The notes under the pieces: model-generated
Told to the model about the DNA's origin: nothing
Database searches by the model: none
Seen by the model: only the letters and a program-made list of their open reading frames with translations
Shown here: positions 1-11,969 of the stretch, in pieces
How positions within the stretch are numbered: the first letter of the stretch is position 1
Layout of the letters: every line of letters begins with the position of its first letter
Source: Exophiala sp. HKRS030
Taxonomy: Eukaryota > Ascomycota > Eurotiomycetes > Chaetothyriales > Herpotrichiellaceae
NCBI GenBank assembly: GCA_023897205.1
Contig: JAHWDD010000008.1
Coordinates: 1,240,001-1,304,000 of the forward strand
Length of the DNA: 64,000 bases
Reading direction: 5' to 3'
Program-made: the position numbers and the translations under genes

Positions 1-1318
1 GTCACAATTTATGATTGTCGCTCTCGCACAGACTAAGGGCCCCAGATTTTCCACCCCCGCATATATCACGTTGGCGGCGAAAAAAAAAAGAAAAGTGGAC
101 GACGAGGACCCGAAAATTTGCTCAGGCGTCAAGGTATGGTGGGTTTCGTTGCTACGTTAATGCAGGACCCGGTCCAGTCGAAGGAAATAATGCAAGGGGA
201 GAAAAGGTAATGCTTTACCAGGCCTGTCGGCTGAAGAATAATCAATATGCGAGCATCCTGGCCAGGCAAACGAATGACTGGTGGGTTGTGCACAGTGTTG
301 ATGGTGTTCAGCTCTTTACAGGGATTGCCATGCAGCCCAGGCAACGTTGACTTATCCTGTTGACCCCCTTGATGGCCTAGCCAGAGTTTCGCGGTCGACC
401 GAGGCGCCTGACCATGTCGGCCTGGTACAGTTGCTGGGGGTAGTGTCGAGGCATGTACCCCGTGGACTGCAACCTTTTCGCACAAATGTCACTTGACAAA
501 ACGTGTGGTTGGCAGCCATCAGCACCTTTTGCATGGTTACTCGGTGTCTTGAGGAAAACTTTGCCGGCACCGGTTTGTGACAAGGCGAGGTGTGCATGTA
601 ACCCCTAGTGAGTCTGCTACTGCAGCCTCGCAAGCAGGGCTTTTTGCAAACCCAAGTCTGGGTCATATGAGAAGCACAAAGTGACCCATATCGAGGCTGG
701 TACCCACCACCACAAATGTTGATGGTGCCTATGCTTAGGAAGTGATGATTCAATCCAGCTAACTTCTGTTGGGGTAGGTGTAATGTTTCGTGGCAGCAGC
801 TTCGTTTCGGCCTTGTCCGATTCTTGTGTTCAGAGACAGAGTGCCTCGATATATTCAGAAGTATTATCCATGTAGTTTGCATGCATCTTGTACACAGAGT
901 GTACCCAGCCAGTAAGTACTCTGTAAGTTGCTTTGAGATCTCTGGCATAAGTTAACATCTACAAATCCTTGCACAAGCCAATGCCATTGTTGTCCGCAAC
1001 TGGATGTCATAGGCCAGTATTGACGGAAAAGGGAGTCAAGTTCTCTGAGGATAATGACATTGCCTTTCAATCTGCATCTACTTCTTCCACCTACTGAAGC
1101 TGTCGTGGCCTGATGATGGGTTTGTTATCGATGCATGACGAAGATTCAGCTTTGCGGGAGGTATTGAGCTCAAATTCTAGAACAGCAGTAGCCCTAGCAT
1201 GTTGGAAGTGGTATGAGTTGAGAATGATTGTACAAATACTAGAGGCTGACGCAAGTTACAAAGTACTTGATGGTACAGATAAGCCGTCCAACTTCTGGAC
1301 CTGACTATGCCTCAATGC
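1..1318. other. intergenic, no gene seen
   Basis: No reading frame here resembles a protein family I know. About 75 bases near 160-235 resemble 3489-3570, so part of this stretch belongs to a degraded dispersed repeat. The rest shows nothing I can name. Confidence 0.5.
160..235 (+). repeat. degraded dispersed repeat, copy 1
   Basis: The stretch starting AATGCAGGACCC and running through GGGGAGAAAAGG to CCAGGCCTG is closely matched, with scattered substitutions and small indels, by 3489-3565 in the same orientation. Neither copy has visible terminal repeats, so these may be fragments of a larger old element. Confidence 0.55.
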
Positions 1319-2227
1319 TTAGAGCACATCGCTTGTTTGGGCCTCAAAGGCAGCTCGTACGTCCCTCCGCGAGATGGTAACGGTATCAATCCGCATCACA
1401 GGATCTCGATGAAAGATCTGCTCTGTCGACAGCCTGTTCTCATCCAATTGTCCATAGTTCCTCCAAACCTCCAGAACCATCGTTGTGAGATTCCCCCGGC
1501 CCTTTTTCATGCGCATTCGATGATCGGTCTCGCAGAAAGAACACTTGAACACTTCTGACATCTCCGAGTCCAATGCCATGCTTCCGAGGGCTCGCTTGAG
1601 GGTTTTCGATATGTCGTCAAGGGTTCCTACAGTTGCCCTTACATGTAAGCACATGTTTGATAGAGTTATACGATCTATCATCATGGCCGCTTCCCGTCCC
1701 GATCCTACCTCGACCTCCGTTCGACTGGCCAGTAGAAATTGACCGTCCACCACTCGTGCCTCGTTCGTGTGAAAAACGCCGGTGTCATCGAGACCGCTCA
1801 CGTTGCAAAATGACAACGGCAAGCCGTGGTCAGGCCCACGCATGTGGGCCTGACAAATCAAGTCGACCACCTCTCGACGCACATAAAGGTACCTCTTTTC
1901 CCCTCCACGACGGATCCACTGACCATATGACAGTCGTACATCCGACGAGGCATGGTGATTTTCGCGCGGACATCCGTACCCGGAGAACTCCCTGACTCGC
2001 CAGAGGTACAAAAGTCCACAGGACCGGCACGTCAGGTATTTGGGTTGGTCCAGTTCCAGGAGCCTTAGAAATCGGACCTTGGTGGTCTTGTCGACACCAC
2101 CACCACTACCACTAGGCGTCAAGTCGAGGTAGCAATGATTCAGGAGAAGGCAACGAAGTTGTCGACAGGAGAGACTCAGTAGGATCTGTGACCCTCGGTC
2201 CAGAAAGCTCGCAACATTGAGAATCAT
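1319..2227 (-). CDS. F-box-like hypothetical protein (5' end uncertain)
   Basis: Uninterrupted 302-codon frame. The N-terminus looks like an F-box. Reading upstream of the first ATG in the same frame gives LLLNLPNEMILNVASFLD, followed by a leucine/cysteine-rich helix (SLSCRQLRCLLL). Because the F-box begins before that ATG, the real start must lie upstream, probably across an intron; the open frame continues without an ATG to a stop near 2340. A paired-cysteine stretch (LTCRSCGLLY) at about residues 66-75 is typical of fungal F-box-like proteins of unknown role. F-box proteins usually link substrates to SCF ubiquitin ligases through Skp1, but the target here is unknown. The remainder is not recognised. 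Confidence 0.6.
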   Translation of the reverse strand: MILNVASFLDRGSQILLSLSCRQLRCLLLNHCYLDLTPSGSGGGVDKTTKVRFLRLLELDQPKYLTCRSCGLLYLWRVREFSGYGCPRENHHASSDVRLSYGQWIRRGGEKRYLYVRREVVDLICQAHMRGPDHGLPLSFCNVSGLDDTGVFHTNEARVVDGQFLLASRTEVEVGSGREAAMMIDRITLSNMCLHVRATVGTLDDISKTLKRALGSMALDSEMSEVFKCSFCETDHRMRMKKGRGNLTTMVLEVWRNYGQLDENRLSTEQIFHRDPVMRIDTVTISRRDVRAAFEAQTSDVL

Positions 2228-2345
2228 CTCATTGGGAAGATTGAGGAGGAGCGGAGGGTGGTGGTGGTTGTGGTCATAATGCTCTGTTTGCTCTGCGGTG
2301 CCCGTGTCTTGCTTTTTCCCCCGTGGCCCACGTTTTCGTTAGTTC

Positions 2346-5256
2346 ATTTTCCATGTTCAAAACTTTAGGGGAACAAATGTAGCCCTTGGGTTGCATCCCG
2401 AGGAGAAAGACACTTACGGATGGAGGTCCCGAAGGACTCTGTTTCCGTACAGAGGAGAGAAATGGACGTAGCGGAAAGAACCACCTGCGTCGAGACCCAG
2501 TTCGATCTGCCATTTCTGTCAGCGAATCTCAGCCTGCGGTTTGTCTTGATGCGAAGACCGAGAATATAGCCGTAGGTCGTCAACCCCAAGTCTCGTCTCC
2601 TTTTGCAGAGGAAAATCGACGATACTATCCTAACACGCCTAACCTTGAACGCGCAATGCCAGGAATAATACCAAGAAGAGGGTGTTGAGGTAGAGTGAGA
2701 AGGCGCTGAAGAGAGAGGGGGATGAGCCCCGAGAACCACGCATTTTGGGAGATCACTTTACCCAGGCAGACACGAAGTATTCTGAGTGCCCAGAACTCTT
2801 TATATGCCAAGACTAGTTGTAATGGTTGGGAGAGACCCGCGTCGGGGCATATGCTGTAGTCTCGATAACGTCTCGAATACGTCTAGACACTTGATTGTGA
2901 TGTCTAGATAAGATATAGTGACACAGAAAAAAAGGTGCCTATTGTAATATGTTGTACAGTATGTTCTGTTCAAGTGTACTAGTACAAGATATGTCTTATG
3001 ACGATAACTTCAAGAAAGGAGACTTACAACACTGGAGACTAGCTGATGTACAGTACGAAGACTTCATCCTTCCTCGACACAAATCAAAAAGCACGTGATA
3101 GGCAGGGAGATTTACCCCGTGCAGATACCCGTCCTCCGTACTCGTACATGGTATGCAAGCAAGTTGGACCCGGAGTCCGAAGTACCTGGTACCTCCGGTA
3201 CTTTGTCCTTGACCAGGTGCCGCGTGGTCTTGTGGTGAAAGCAGTGGATTAGACGAGAGATCTGTGGGCCATGTTCGAAGAAACCGGAATAGTCTTTGCT
3301 CGTGGGCATGATCGGCCTCCTCCTCGTCCCCTGCACGAGCTCTTTTTACGGCAATAAAGGCATTCAGTTCATACACTGTACCGTTTGCGCCTCGGCCGGT
3401 GAGCCCACGTTCCTTCGAATCGAGATCGTTTTGGTTTCAGTCTTTTTAATGGGCAAAAGGCCTGTGTGACAAACGCCCGTTGATACATTAATGCAGGACC
3501 CAGTTCAGTCGAGGAAATGATGCATAGGGAGAAAAGGCAACGGTTTGTTTGCCAGGCCTGACGAACGAAAAAACGAGCCATACGGCCACACCTTCCAATG
3601 TCATCGAAGAGTGACTGTTCGAATCTCGGGGTCTCAGATCTACAGCACCCGAAAATTGTCCAGGCACCTGACTGCCTTCCGGGACGCTTCTCCAGTATGT
3701 CGAAATCCACCCTTCAGCCTCTCCGGTGATCGAATCCAAACCTGTCCGTGCAAGCGCTCAGGAGGCAGCCAGAAGCATGGAACTTACTCCGTAGGTGACA
3801 CTGGAACGGACGGGCCCTTGATGCTGCCTAGACAAAAGCAATTCTTTCCAGGGTGCTTGATGAGGAAAGGATCCCTGATGTGCGTTGTAGCGAGCCATAG
3901 ACCAAGCGGCTATGCAGGTGGTGCGCGCTATTTCCCGTCTCTTGCCTCTGCCATTTCCTCGAATATTACTCCGGAGTGCTTGGTATGAGTCCTGTGCACG
4001 GTTCATGGAACTGACGGCAAGGAACGGTACGAGTACTGATCATCGAGCCTGGTCTGTGATGCTCATCTTGAAATCAGGCACATTCTTCGATGGACCGTAG
4101 AGTTTCACAATCCCGCAAGATAGCCCTGTCAACTGTGTTCTGTCAATAGGCCGTCAAGCAAAGCAAAGAAACCAGCTGATCTCTTGTCAATGTGATAACT
4201 CTGTAGCATATACTTTGGATCACAATGTGGCTGGAAGTTAACCCTCCACCAGATCCGTACCTGCTTTTGCCCACAACGTGAACGACAGAATTTGCAAGGG
4301 CCAGATGGCAGCATTCGAATGCATCCATAACGACTTTGTCGTTGCCAGGGTACAAGATATCCGTTCGCGAGTATCGAGGATATGCTTAGGACCGCTCTCA
4401 AAGCGGAAAGGACAAGATACTTGAAGTGGGTCGGAGATCCTCGTAACATGTCAGCACAGAAGCAACGTTATGCGGCATGAGCAAAAGGAACGTGCAGACA
4501 TGCAGCAAGGGCCACATCGATCAAGGTGTTGTGGTTCAATGCAGGTCTTCTTGCGACACTGCAACATTGGTCATTCTGGAGTCCCGAGCCTCTTGGGCCC
4601 AAGGGACATGTGAGAAGTAAAGATACCTATGTAGATAACTCTGTCTGAAATCTCTCTTGCACTCTTGCACTCTTGTGAAAAGATAAGAAATTCAAAGTCA
4701 AGTGTCGTATGGTCGGATGAAGATAAACAAAAGAAAGATAGAAGCGGGTGAAGAAGCAGAGAGTGCTGTGCTCCGCCGACGGTACAAGCTCTCACATCAA
4801 GTTCGATGCAGTCGAGCCCTGATTCTCAAGGACCATTCCCCGTCCCGTCCATTCCCATTCCCTGAACCCCTTGCAAGCATATAATCAAGTCCATAACAAT
4901 CCTTGAGTTGGGGTGATGACCCAACCCAAGGCAACGCCCAACAAGGTCTTCAATCCGAGATCACATGCATAACGGTCCAGCCATCTAACGCTTCACGCAA
5001 TAACACCAGTCAATTCCAATCTGATGCATGTCTCCCTGCTCAAATGCTTCATCAACCCACTCAAGTGCTCGTGTTGTGTAAATAAGAAAGGAGAAACGCC
5101 AAAGAATGCTTTTTTTTGAATGTGCCCAGTGCCCTGATCCATCAAGTTCAACAAAGAGGAGGTTGAAGAGGTTCGCCAGCGGCCATCATCGTGTCGTGTT
5201 CCCGTACAGTCGTATACAATGTCAAATGTCGTAGTGTGTAGAAAGGGTATCATGTA
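2346..5256. other. long intergenic stretch, no supported gene
   Basis: Only short overlapping frames without recognisable domains. It contains the second copy (about 3489-3570) of the repeat seen near 160-235. Minus-strand frames at 3369-3710, 3758-4006 and 4129-4449 could be remnants of one decayed gene, but I could not match them to any family. Confidence 0.45.
3489..3565 (+). repeat. degraded dispersed repeat, copy 2
   Basis: Matches 160-235 (AATGCAGGACCC, GGGAGAAAAGG and CCAGGCCTG blocks in the same order). The flanking GACCCGAAAATTT-like motif appears at about 107 and again at about 3647, so the similarity may extend further in rearranged form. Confidence 0.55.
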
Positions 5257-5637
5257 TTAATTGCTCTGCATAGAGACTCGGCGTCGAAGAGTTCTTGTCT
5301 GATCGAATGATCCCACATAGTCTTTCAAGTCGTTCTGTGCTTGCTCAGAGATCTTGGGAGAGTGTGGTCGGGACGTCGTGGAAGACGAGGACAGTGAGTT
5401 TGAGGAGTTTGTTCGGTGTACGGAGAAATCGTAGGCAGGTGGAAGGAAGAAGCCGGTAGTTGAAATGGTCATGGAAGGTCGTTGTTTGGCGGTGGTGTAA
5501 CTGGATGAAGACGAACTCGTCGAGTCAGCCAGAGTGAAGTGGTCAAGCTGGGTGAGACGACAGGCCGAGGAACAGAAGGCGGTGCCGTTGGTTTGTCTGT
5601 CGCAGGACAAGCAGAAGTCTCCGAGCAAGAAATCCAT
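5257..5637 (-). CDS. Ecl1-family zinc-binding life-span regulator-like protein
   Basis: Intronless 126-residue protein. The N-terminus has C9-x2-C12 and C22-x3-C26 in the arrangement FCLSCDRQTNGTAFCSSACRL, the signature of the fungal Ecl1/2/3 family (life-span regulatory factor). Members are small nuclear proteins that, in fission yeast, extend chronological life span and respond to sulfur, zinc or amino-acid limitation. The middle is Ser/Thr-rich (runs of serine near 41-46 and 77-86) and probably disordered. The C-terminus is basic (RTLRRRVSMQSN). The start codon sits directly before the conserved block and fits the family. It stands alone, with no neighbour within 3 kb to suggest a partner. 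Confidence 0.8.
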   Translation of the reverse strand: MDFLLGDFCLSCDRQTNGTAFCSSACRLTQLDHFTLADSTSSSSSSYTTAKQRPSMTISTTGFFLPPAYDFSVHRTNSSNSLSSSSTTSRPHSPKISEQAQNDLKDYVGSFDQTRTLRRRVSMQSN

Positions 5638-5675
5638 GGCTGTTCAACGGTGGTTTGAAGTGAAACAATAGAAGT

Positions 5676-5701
5676 AGGTAGGTAGGTAGATAGGTAGCAA
5701 A
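5676..5701 (+). repeat. GTAG/GATA microsatellite
   Basis: Run of GTAG units degenerating into GATAGGTAG, just upstream of the Ecl1-like gene (minus strand), within its likely 5' UTR or promoter. Confidence 0.7.
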
Positions 5702-7050
5702 GTAGAGGAGGAGATTCTGTATGTTGATGGTAGATGACTGGGATATATGTTGAGAGGCGTATTCCAGGCGACAGATACTATTGCCTTGAGGTGGCAGTGA
5801 GGGTGTGGACGGGAAGTCAATGGAGAGGTCACGCAGGCAGAATATATCTCATCGACGCTGACGGCTGATATATGTTTGATGGAGGTGTGGGTGGAACCTC
5901 TCGAGGCTCAAGTGTGAATTGCAGAAGTGAAGAATTGTCGTGTCGAAGGAAGAGAAAATGGTATCTGGACCAGATGAGAGATTGTTTGTGATGGAGGGAA
6001 GGGAAACGGTTGTTTAGATAAAAGGAAGTTGTTTGACTCGTTTACTCCGTACTGGGAGGACGAAGATGAGCATGGAGGGATTGTCGACTTCGCCGCAGAC
6101 AGGCCTATCACTAGGCCTGCTAGGGCCCTGCTAGGCCCCAAAAACTAACCATACCTAGCCTGTTCCAGCTCAGACCCCCGCTTTCTGCTGAAGAGTTGCT
6201 TTGTGCTCCCTATGCCATCCTTTTTTTTGGCCTCAACCAGCCTAAAGACGCCCTAGAGACGCCCCTGCCTCTCTCCACCCTCCCACACAATCCACCAACA
6301 CACCCTCACCATCCCTGCCTCTCATCATATGATTAGCCTGTCGTTGTCTGACTCCTCATTCTTCACGACTTGTGCTCGACACCCCCCCGGTCATGCTCTT
6401 ATGCAGCTAAGCAAGAATCTTCATGTCGCCAAAGCCAGGGCCTGACCAAAGCCCCAATCCTCTCTTACCTGGGCCGCCCACGCAATCAAGGCACCGCCCA
6501 ATCATGCCTGCTTTTCAGGCCGACGCTTACCTGGCCACTCAAAGCTCAAACGGTGGATTTCAGGGTCATGGAGAAAGCTCGTGCCAGAGTGTGCCCTGCA
6601 AAAGACTGACTGCCACGAAGTCCATCTGGATCCTGGCCAGCCAAGCCGTCTCGTCTGGAGGCAGAAACGCTACTCGGCAGTCCTCATGCTGTACGAGGCC
6701 AACGAGTACGAGTAGCAAACTATCAGGCACGCTTCGTGCCCTGAAACACTTGATTGGTTTTAAATTTCCGTGTTTTGAAGCAATTCCCAGCGGCAATAGT
6801 GGTTTCTCATCGCTGACCATGGGCTCTGACGGGCCATTCTCCGACGAGCGTCAGTAAGGTCATCACCTTTTGTGCGAGCCGCCATCGGAAAGTCTCTCAA
6901 GCAATAATCGGCGCCAGCGCGAGTACGAATTATTATCAGTGACCTATTTCCTGGCCATGTGGAAGAGTGGCAGAGTCCAGACAGCGTCCAACAAGACGCC
7001 TCCCGTTCTTTTGTTTGGGGCTACACCTGTCAAGGCTTCCTGGTCTGAGC
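5702..7050. other. upstream region of the Ecl1-like gene plus unassigned sequence
   Basis: The first few hundred bases are probably promoter for the minus-strand Ecl1-like gene and include one ACTCCGTA motif (6044-6051). From 6200 to 7050 there are several short frames on both strands, none recognisable. Confidence 0.4.
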
Positions 7051-7071
7051 CTTGATTCGCCAACCAAGCCA

Positions 7072-7743
7072 CTATCTTCCCACACCATCAAATTTTCGTT
7101 CCAGGGTGTGCAGCACCTCATGCACATGGTCCCCAAGCTTCGCTGATCTGAGTTCGAGGTGCGTGGGATGCCAGGCTTCTGTGAATGGCTCAATCACACC
7201 ACAAGTGGCCTGCGGCAGGATTGGCCACCTGCAATGCATTGACAGATTTTTCTCCGTGGTGAGGCACTTTTCACACCTGTCAATCTGCGCAATGACATCG
7301 GGAAGAACGCGACAAAGACTGATCATTTTCGTGGTCACCATACTCGTCCTCTGCACGAAAACATCATCAAGCGACACGGCAGTTGTCCATGGGTCGTAGA
7401 CTTCGTTCTGGAATGTAACAGACTCGAGTGGGCTTCTTTGCGGACGACGTCAGTGTACGACTTTGCTTCTCTATCGCACTTCTCCATGGCAGCACACGCA
7501 CCATCCAGTCAAGATGTCGATTGCTGCCAGGTCATGCCCAACCTGGTCAAGATCACTTACCTTGACTTCGTGCTGATCGCCCTTAGGGTGATACCAGAGG
7601 GCATTAGGGAGGGGCCGTCCGGGCTCCTCATGTTTTGGTGCAGTAGTGTCCGAGTTCCTTGCGCTATTTTGCAGCGGGGTACGATGCTTTCCACTCAGCT
7701 GCTCCTTGACGTGGTTGTGCGACAGAGAAGTGTTCAGACACAC
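7072..7743 (-). pseudogene. possible relic of a fungal transcription factor
   Basis: Two minus-strand frames (7471-7743, then 7072-7377) could belong together; the first contains a plausible donor, AAGGTAAGT. The second reads SLDDVFVQRTSMV.. and then a Cys-rich RCEKCLT.. block. That loosely resembles the C-terminal region of AflR-type Zn2Cys6 regulators, where a similar leucine-rich segment precedes a CxC motif. No Zn2Cys6 cluster (CxxCx6C..) was found upstream on this strand, so either the DNA-binding half is lost or the resemblance is chance. Treat as a weak lead. Confidence 0.22.
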
Positions 7744-7751
7744 AAGGGACT

Positions 7752-10400
7752 CGGATCAGTCGGGCGGCAAACTGCTTTTGCTTTCCTCGTACGAAGTACC
7801 AGTGGTTCATATCGCCATCCAATTACCCTGTGGCCATTCAACTGCTGCTGAACAGGCCTGCTGGAGCCATGAAATCGAAGTAACGCTTCGGCTCGATGAC
7901 GGACTCAGCCGTTCGTCGCGCAGCACGGGTCACAGCTCCACCACTAGAGTGAACTACAGTATCTCGCCACTTGATTCAGGATGCTCCAACAACTGGAGCA
8001 AGCCTGACAATGATTGCTTTGGCACGGAGTGTACACCTCATTAACAAATGCTCGCCGCTGGCTCAAGCCAACAATTTCGCCAACGTCGTCGATCGCAGTG
8101 CGAGAAGCTCGGGCACCCTGAATGTCCAGACTACAAATCAAACAATGCATTATTTTGCCTTAGCTCTACAAGCAACAATACTTAATCGTTCTAACATGAC
8201 CTATCCAACCCGCGCCGTCATTGTACTACCCGAACAAGGTCCGACATCCTATAGCCTCGACTCTTGTGAGCGACAGCAATTTCTACCCCGCCCATGCTTT
8301 CCTTCGAGCTAATCTGTAGCCAACCCCAGACTATTGTTATGCCTAACAAGAACTTATAGCGCTGTTCGCTTCACAAATGGAAGAGGATCATTATTACAGG
8401 TAGCCAGTACCAGATCCTCATATTATCAACCCTTCCTGGACGGCACTCACAAATGGACCGATGCCCCCATTATTGATCTACTCGTGGCTCAATGTCTATC
8501 AAGCTAATCCCGCTGCCAGTTGTCGATCGTGGTGCAAACCACTGCCTGTGCACTAGAAGCCACAGTCACACCCTATCGCACAGGGTGCTTGGGCGGAGCA
8601 GCCATATCCCATGTCTTGCACACCAATTGGCATGTCTGCTGCCGCACTATCCGGAGCGTCTCAAGCCACATCTACTGTAGGTGCCTTTGAAGTCTGAGTT
8701 GACCCTTTGATCATTTGTGCCAAGAGGGCCAAACTACTTGGTCGAATTGCGACAAACCCCACGCTATTGACAGTCTCCTAGCACGGATCGACGAACGGCG
8801 TTTTTTTAATCCGTCAGCGACCACACCAGATGCGGGCGATGGTTATCGGTGCGATACATTTAGCGGCGAGCACTGAAATTGGAGGGGACCATGCATATGT
8901 ACAGCAATCTACGAGCTGGCTCGTTTCTGAAGCCTACTGTAAGAGGCTTGCGCTACGCGCTCATCCTCCTGACCACAACGGATGATTGCGCACTAAGCCA
9001 TATCTGCTTCAAGCGACCATTCATGCTAAGCTTCAAACGGTACCCGTCAGTCTTGCCTGACATGCTTACATATGTCAAGTCTCAGATCATCAGGAGGTAG
9101 GTGTGAAGTTCAGAGAGGTAATGTCGGGAAGCTAATGCAGATATCATTGGATGGAGTTTTTGACAACTGCGTCGACATACATGGTCGACATCTCCCTGAA
9201 GGGAACTGTGTACTCTGTACACCGCGTTCGTCCCCTTTTTTCAGAGACGCACTGAGGAACGAAGGCAAGTCTATCCATTCCGCGTGAGGGTTGTCATCTG
9301 ACCCGAAGCGATACACAATGCCATATGAGTCAGCCGCCATCATCACCACTTATCACTACACGACACTCCAGGACCTCTCTCATACGCAGTGTAGGTGAAC
9401 TATACGACGGGAACTAATTACTGACGAGGCCCGAGCCCTTGCTGTTATGCTCATCATCATACCTCATCATTAGTATGGCGGCTTACCATTGTTGTCATCG
9501 GAACCACAGAGTAACGACCTCGCTTCATCCCGTGCCAGACGGGCATCAAAAGGCCAGGGCCGCATTTCGGACCTTCCCCCTGTCGACCATAGCCTTAGTG
9601 CTGATTATTTTCTCCTAGCGAGCTTTCGGTGCACCTCCGAATGCCCAGATGCAGATATGAGTCTGCTACAAAGAGAGGAAGCGCTCCCGAGAGAGCGCCC
9701 CTGGAATCATATTGATTTCGTGTCTACACCCAGCCCTACGAGGACATTATGTACCCCTTGCAGACAAGGTATGGTCACGCGCGAGCGTAAGGACGGTGTC
9801 ATTCGCTTCGTTTGAGATGTCTAGTCAGCGTAACACCAGGGCCGACAAGGGCCGGCGCATCAGATCCGGCTCGAGATCGACGTTGGTCAGGATATCAGCT
9901 TATGCCCCGAAACCGGCTTGTCATCTCAGCATGCGCACAGAACGCACTGTCCCTTTCCTTTCTATTTTTGGTATTCGCACGAGTATCTTCTTTCAGGGCT
10001 GCCTGAAGAAGGTCAAGTAGCGACAAGGAAGTCATATGATTCTTCTACGAGAATGTCACCAAAGGGCGTGGCCGCCTAAGAGCGACTTGTGGTTCTGCTG
10101 CAGGACCAAAACGCCCCCTCCCTTGAGTCGACGGCTACAGAGCAGGACTTGGTCGGTAGTCGTGGCTACCTCAGTTTCGTTCTGGCGCTATCCCCCTAAA
10201 ATCTGTGTGATGTCTCCTTTACGATAATGCAGGGCCCAACAACAGAAGGAGATCTAACAATTGCGCCATCTCGTACTCCGTACCACCATCAGGAATCCCC
10301 CTGCCAAGTCTTGAACGTCGAACGCTACTGTATCCCTTGAGCGGTTCTTCAACAATCGAGAATCACCCTTCCAGCTCTACGCTTCTGCTCCCTTTCGAAC
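7752..10400. other. no supported gene
   Basis: Short frames only, on both strands, without recognisable motifs. One ACTCCGTA motif at 10275-10282. The base composition is not obviously skewed to A+T, so heavy RIP is not apparent. Confidence 0.4.
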
Positions 10401-10406
10401 TCGAGG

Positions 10407-11331
10407 TTGACTTTAGTCGCGAATGGCTCTCGGTGTCTGTGCAATTGCTTCTATCTTTGCTTTCATGCACCTCAACTCTCGTGGCGGCTGAAATACTCTG
10501 GGAGGAACATTCTCAAGAACGAAGGTATCGGTTTGATTCTAGCTCCAACACGTTCACCAAGACGGAGATACGTTCCTGGAAAGACATCAACGGTATCGTG
10601 CAATCACCCTGGCGGTCGGCGAATGTTTAATGAATGAATTCGTATCCTTGGAATTCGTTGCTGCGAGGACGACCATTCCTGTCCCGAGGCCAATTCGACT
10701 CGAAAACCTCGATGGCTGCCTCTCGTTGACCACTGAACTCATCGACGATGTCCAATTCGATCTGCTCCCGCGGCAGCTTCAATCAGTCTCCTATCTCGAC
10801 GACTATGTTCGATACCATGTCCTTCCACAGCTACAAGGTCTAAATCCAGACACTCTGGGTACGAGGACCGGTGTAATCATCCCACCGCGCCGGGTCTTCG
10901 ATCACGACCCTAAGAATTGGTATACTCAAGAACAGCATCTCACTTGAGAGTGCCAATTACACCTCTGTCGCTGATAAACAAGAGCCACATGCAGATTCTT
11001 CATTCCGCAAAAAATGACTCGTCCCACCAAACTCTCACAGGAAGTTCGACATACAGCAGGTACTGAGCCTAGAGTTTCTCTCGGTTTTCATTTCGACGTC
11101 ATGGTACCATCGGTCCACTTCAATTCTCTTCATGAAGCTGTCATAAGAAAGCCCTCCTTGAATCTGAAGCGGTCAACTTCGTTCTGGATCTTGCGCCTCT
11201 GTCGTACGGTGAGAAGCTGGCACGGTCAAGAGGGAAGGAGGAGATGGAAAAGTTTACACGTTATTCAAACTCATGGAACGGCTCGCGAAGGTCCAAATCG
11301 GGCCCTCCGCACCAAATCCCGATCCTGATCT
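10407..11331 (+). pseudogene. decayed aminoglycoside-phosphotransferase-like kinase
   Basis: The frame at 10630-10947 reads FVSLEFVAARTTIPVPRPIR and then LQGLNPDT.. GVIIPPRRV. This matches the N-lobe pattern (FVAxxTxIPVP) and the linker (vipPxrv) of fungal APH-type kinases. Upstream residues (SGRNILKNEG..) lie in another frame (10407-10637). Where the family's catalytic HND..D block should follow, after 10950, all frames are broken. Later pieces change frame again: ESEAVNFVLDLAPLSYGEKLARS at about 11160-11228, then KVYTLFKLMERLAKVQIGPS at about 11248-11307. This is a multiply frameshifted relic, not an intron-containing gene. The tail pieces may belong to a different ancestral protein. Confidence 0.5.
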
Positions 11332-11477
11332 GTAAATGTCCTTTTGGATGTCATTTGCGGGTACATGGTATCAGAGCTGGGCCTTCCGTTTCATTGGGCA
11401 TTGACTTCGGCTCGATGTTCTGCTACTTGCTGGATTTCGATGTGGATGATATGAGGGGATCGATGAAAGAATATTGA

Positions 11478-11866
11478 GGTTTCGTCGGCGTCAAATCGGC
11501 CTCAAAGTCTCAATGAAAGTCAGTCAATCTCTGTATACCATTATTTAGACCTATGATTGAGTAAAACATGGACTCCTAAACGTCTGAGATGCTCGTGCAT
11601 AGGGGCCTGAGGGATAGTTGACCCTTGACAGAGGCCGTGTATCTACATGTTAAACATGGTACATCTGAACGCGTTCTCTTTATCACGCATACAAGGCAAC
11701 ATTCGACGCTTAGGTGGTTAGCGTGTCTGCCCCATTTCCACACTTTACTGTTTCATTGGTAGCGGATATTGTAGGTTATGGATTATACATTCAAATTTTC
11801 ACACAACAAATGCGACAGGTTCACGGTTGCTATTATTTCACAATGGTGACTCACAGACCTTCGACA
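11478..11866. other. short gap before the tRNA
   Basis: No coding frame. No RNA structure recognised apart from the tRNA that follows. Confidence 0.4.
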
Positions 11867-11959
11867 GCGCAATTGGTCTAGTGGTATGATTCTCGCTTAG
11901 GGACAACTCTAAGTCTAAGAAAATGCGAGAGGTCCCAGGTTCGATCCCTGGATTGCGCC
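11867..11959 (+). tRNA. tRNA-Pro (anticodon AGG) with a 21-nt intron
   Basis: Acceptor stem GCGCAAT (11867-11873) pairs with ATTGCGC (11952-11958), with discriminator C at 11959. The A-box TGGTCTAGTGG and B-box GGTTCGATCCC are intact, and the T stem CCAGG/CCTGG is perfect. The anticodon stem CTCGC (11892-11896) pairs with GCGAG (11925-11929). The loop reads TTAGGG..T with anticodon AGG at 11899-11901. A 21-nt intron at 11903-11923 interrupts the loop after position 37, the canonical site. Its CTAAG (11909-11913) can pair with CTTAG (11896-11900), the usual anticodon-intron pairing that guides the splicing endonuclease. Confidence 0.96.
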
Positions 11960-11961
11960 CA

Positions 11962-11968
11962 TTTTTTT
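11962..11968 (+). terminator. RNA polymerase III oligo-T terminator
   Basis: Run of seven T residues two bases after the tRNA-Pro 3' end, with further T-rich sequence behind it. Confidence 0.85.
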
Positions 11969-11969
11969 C

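Noticed and set aside
352..948. 198-codon minus ORF at the left edge
   Set aside because: Composition is rich in Cys, His and Arg without domain structure; no start context or conserved block.
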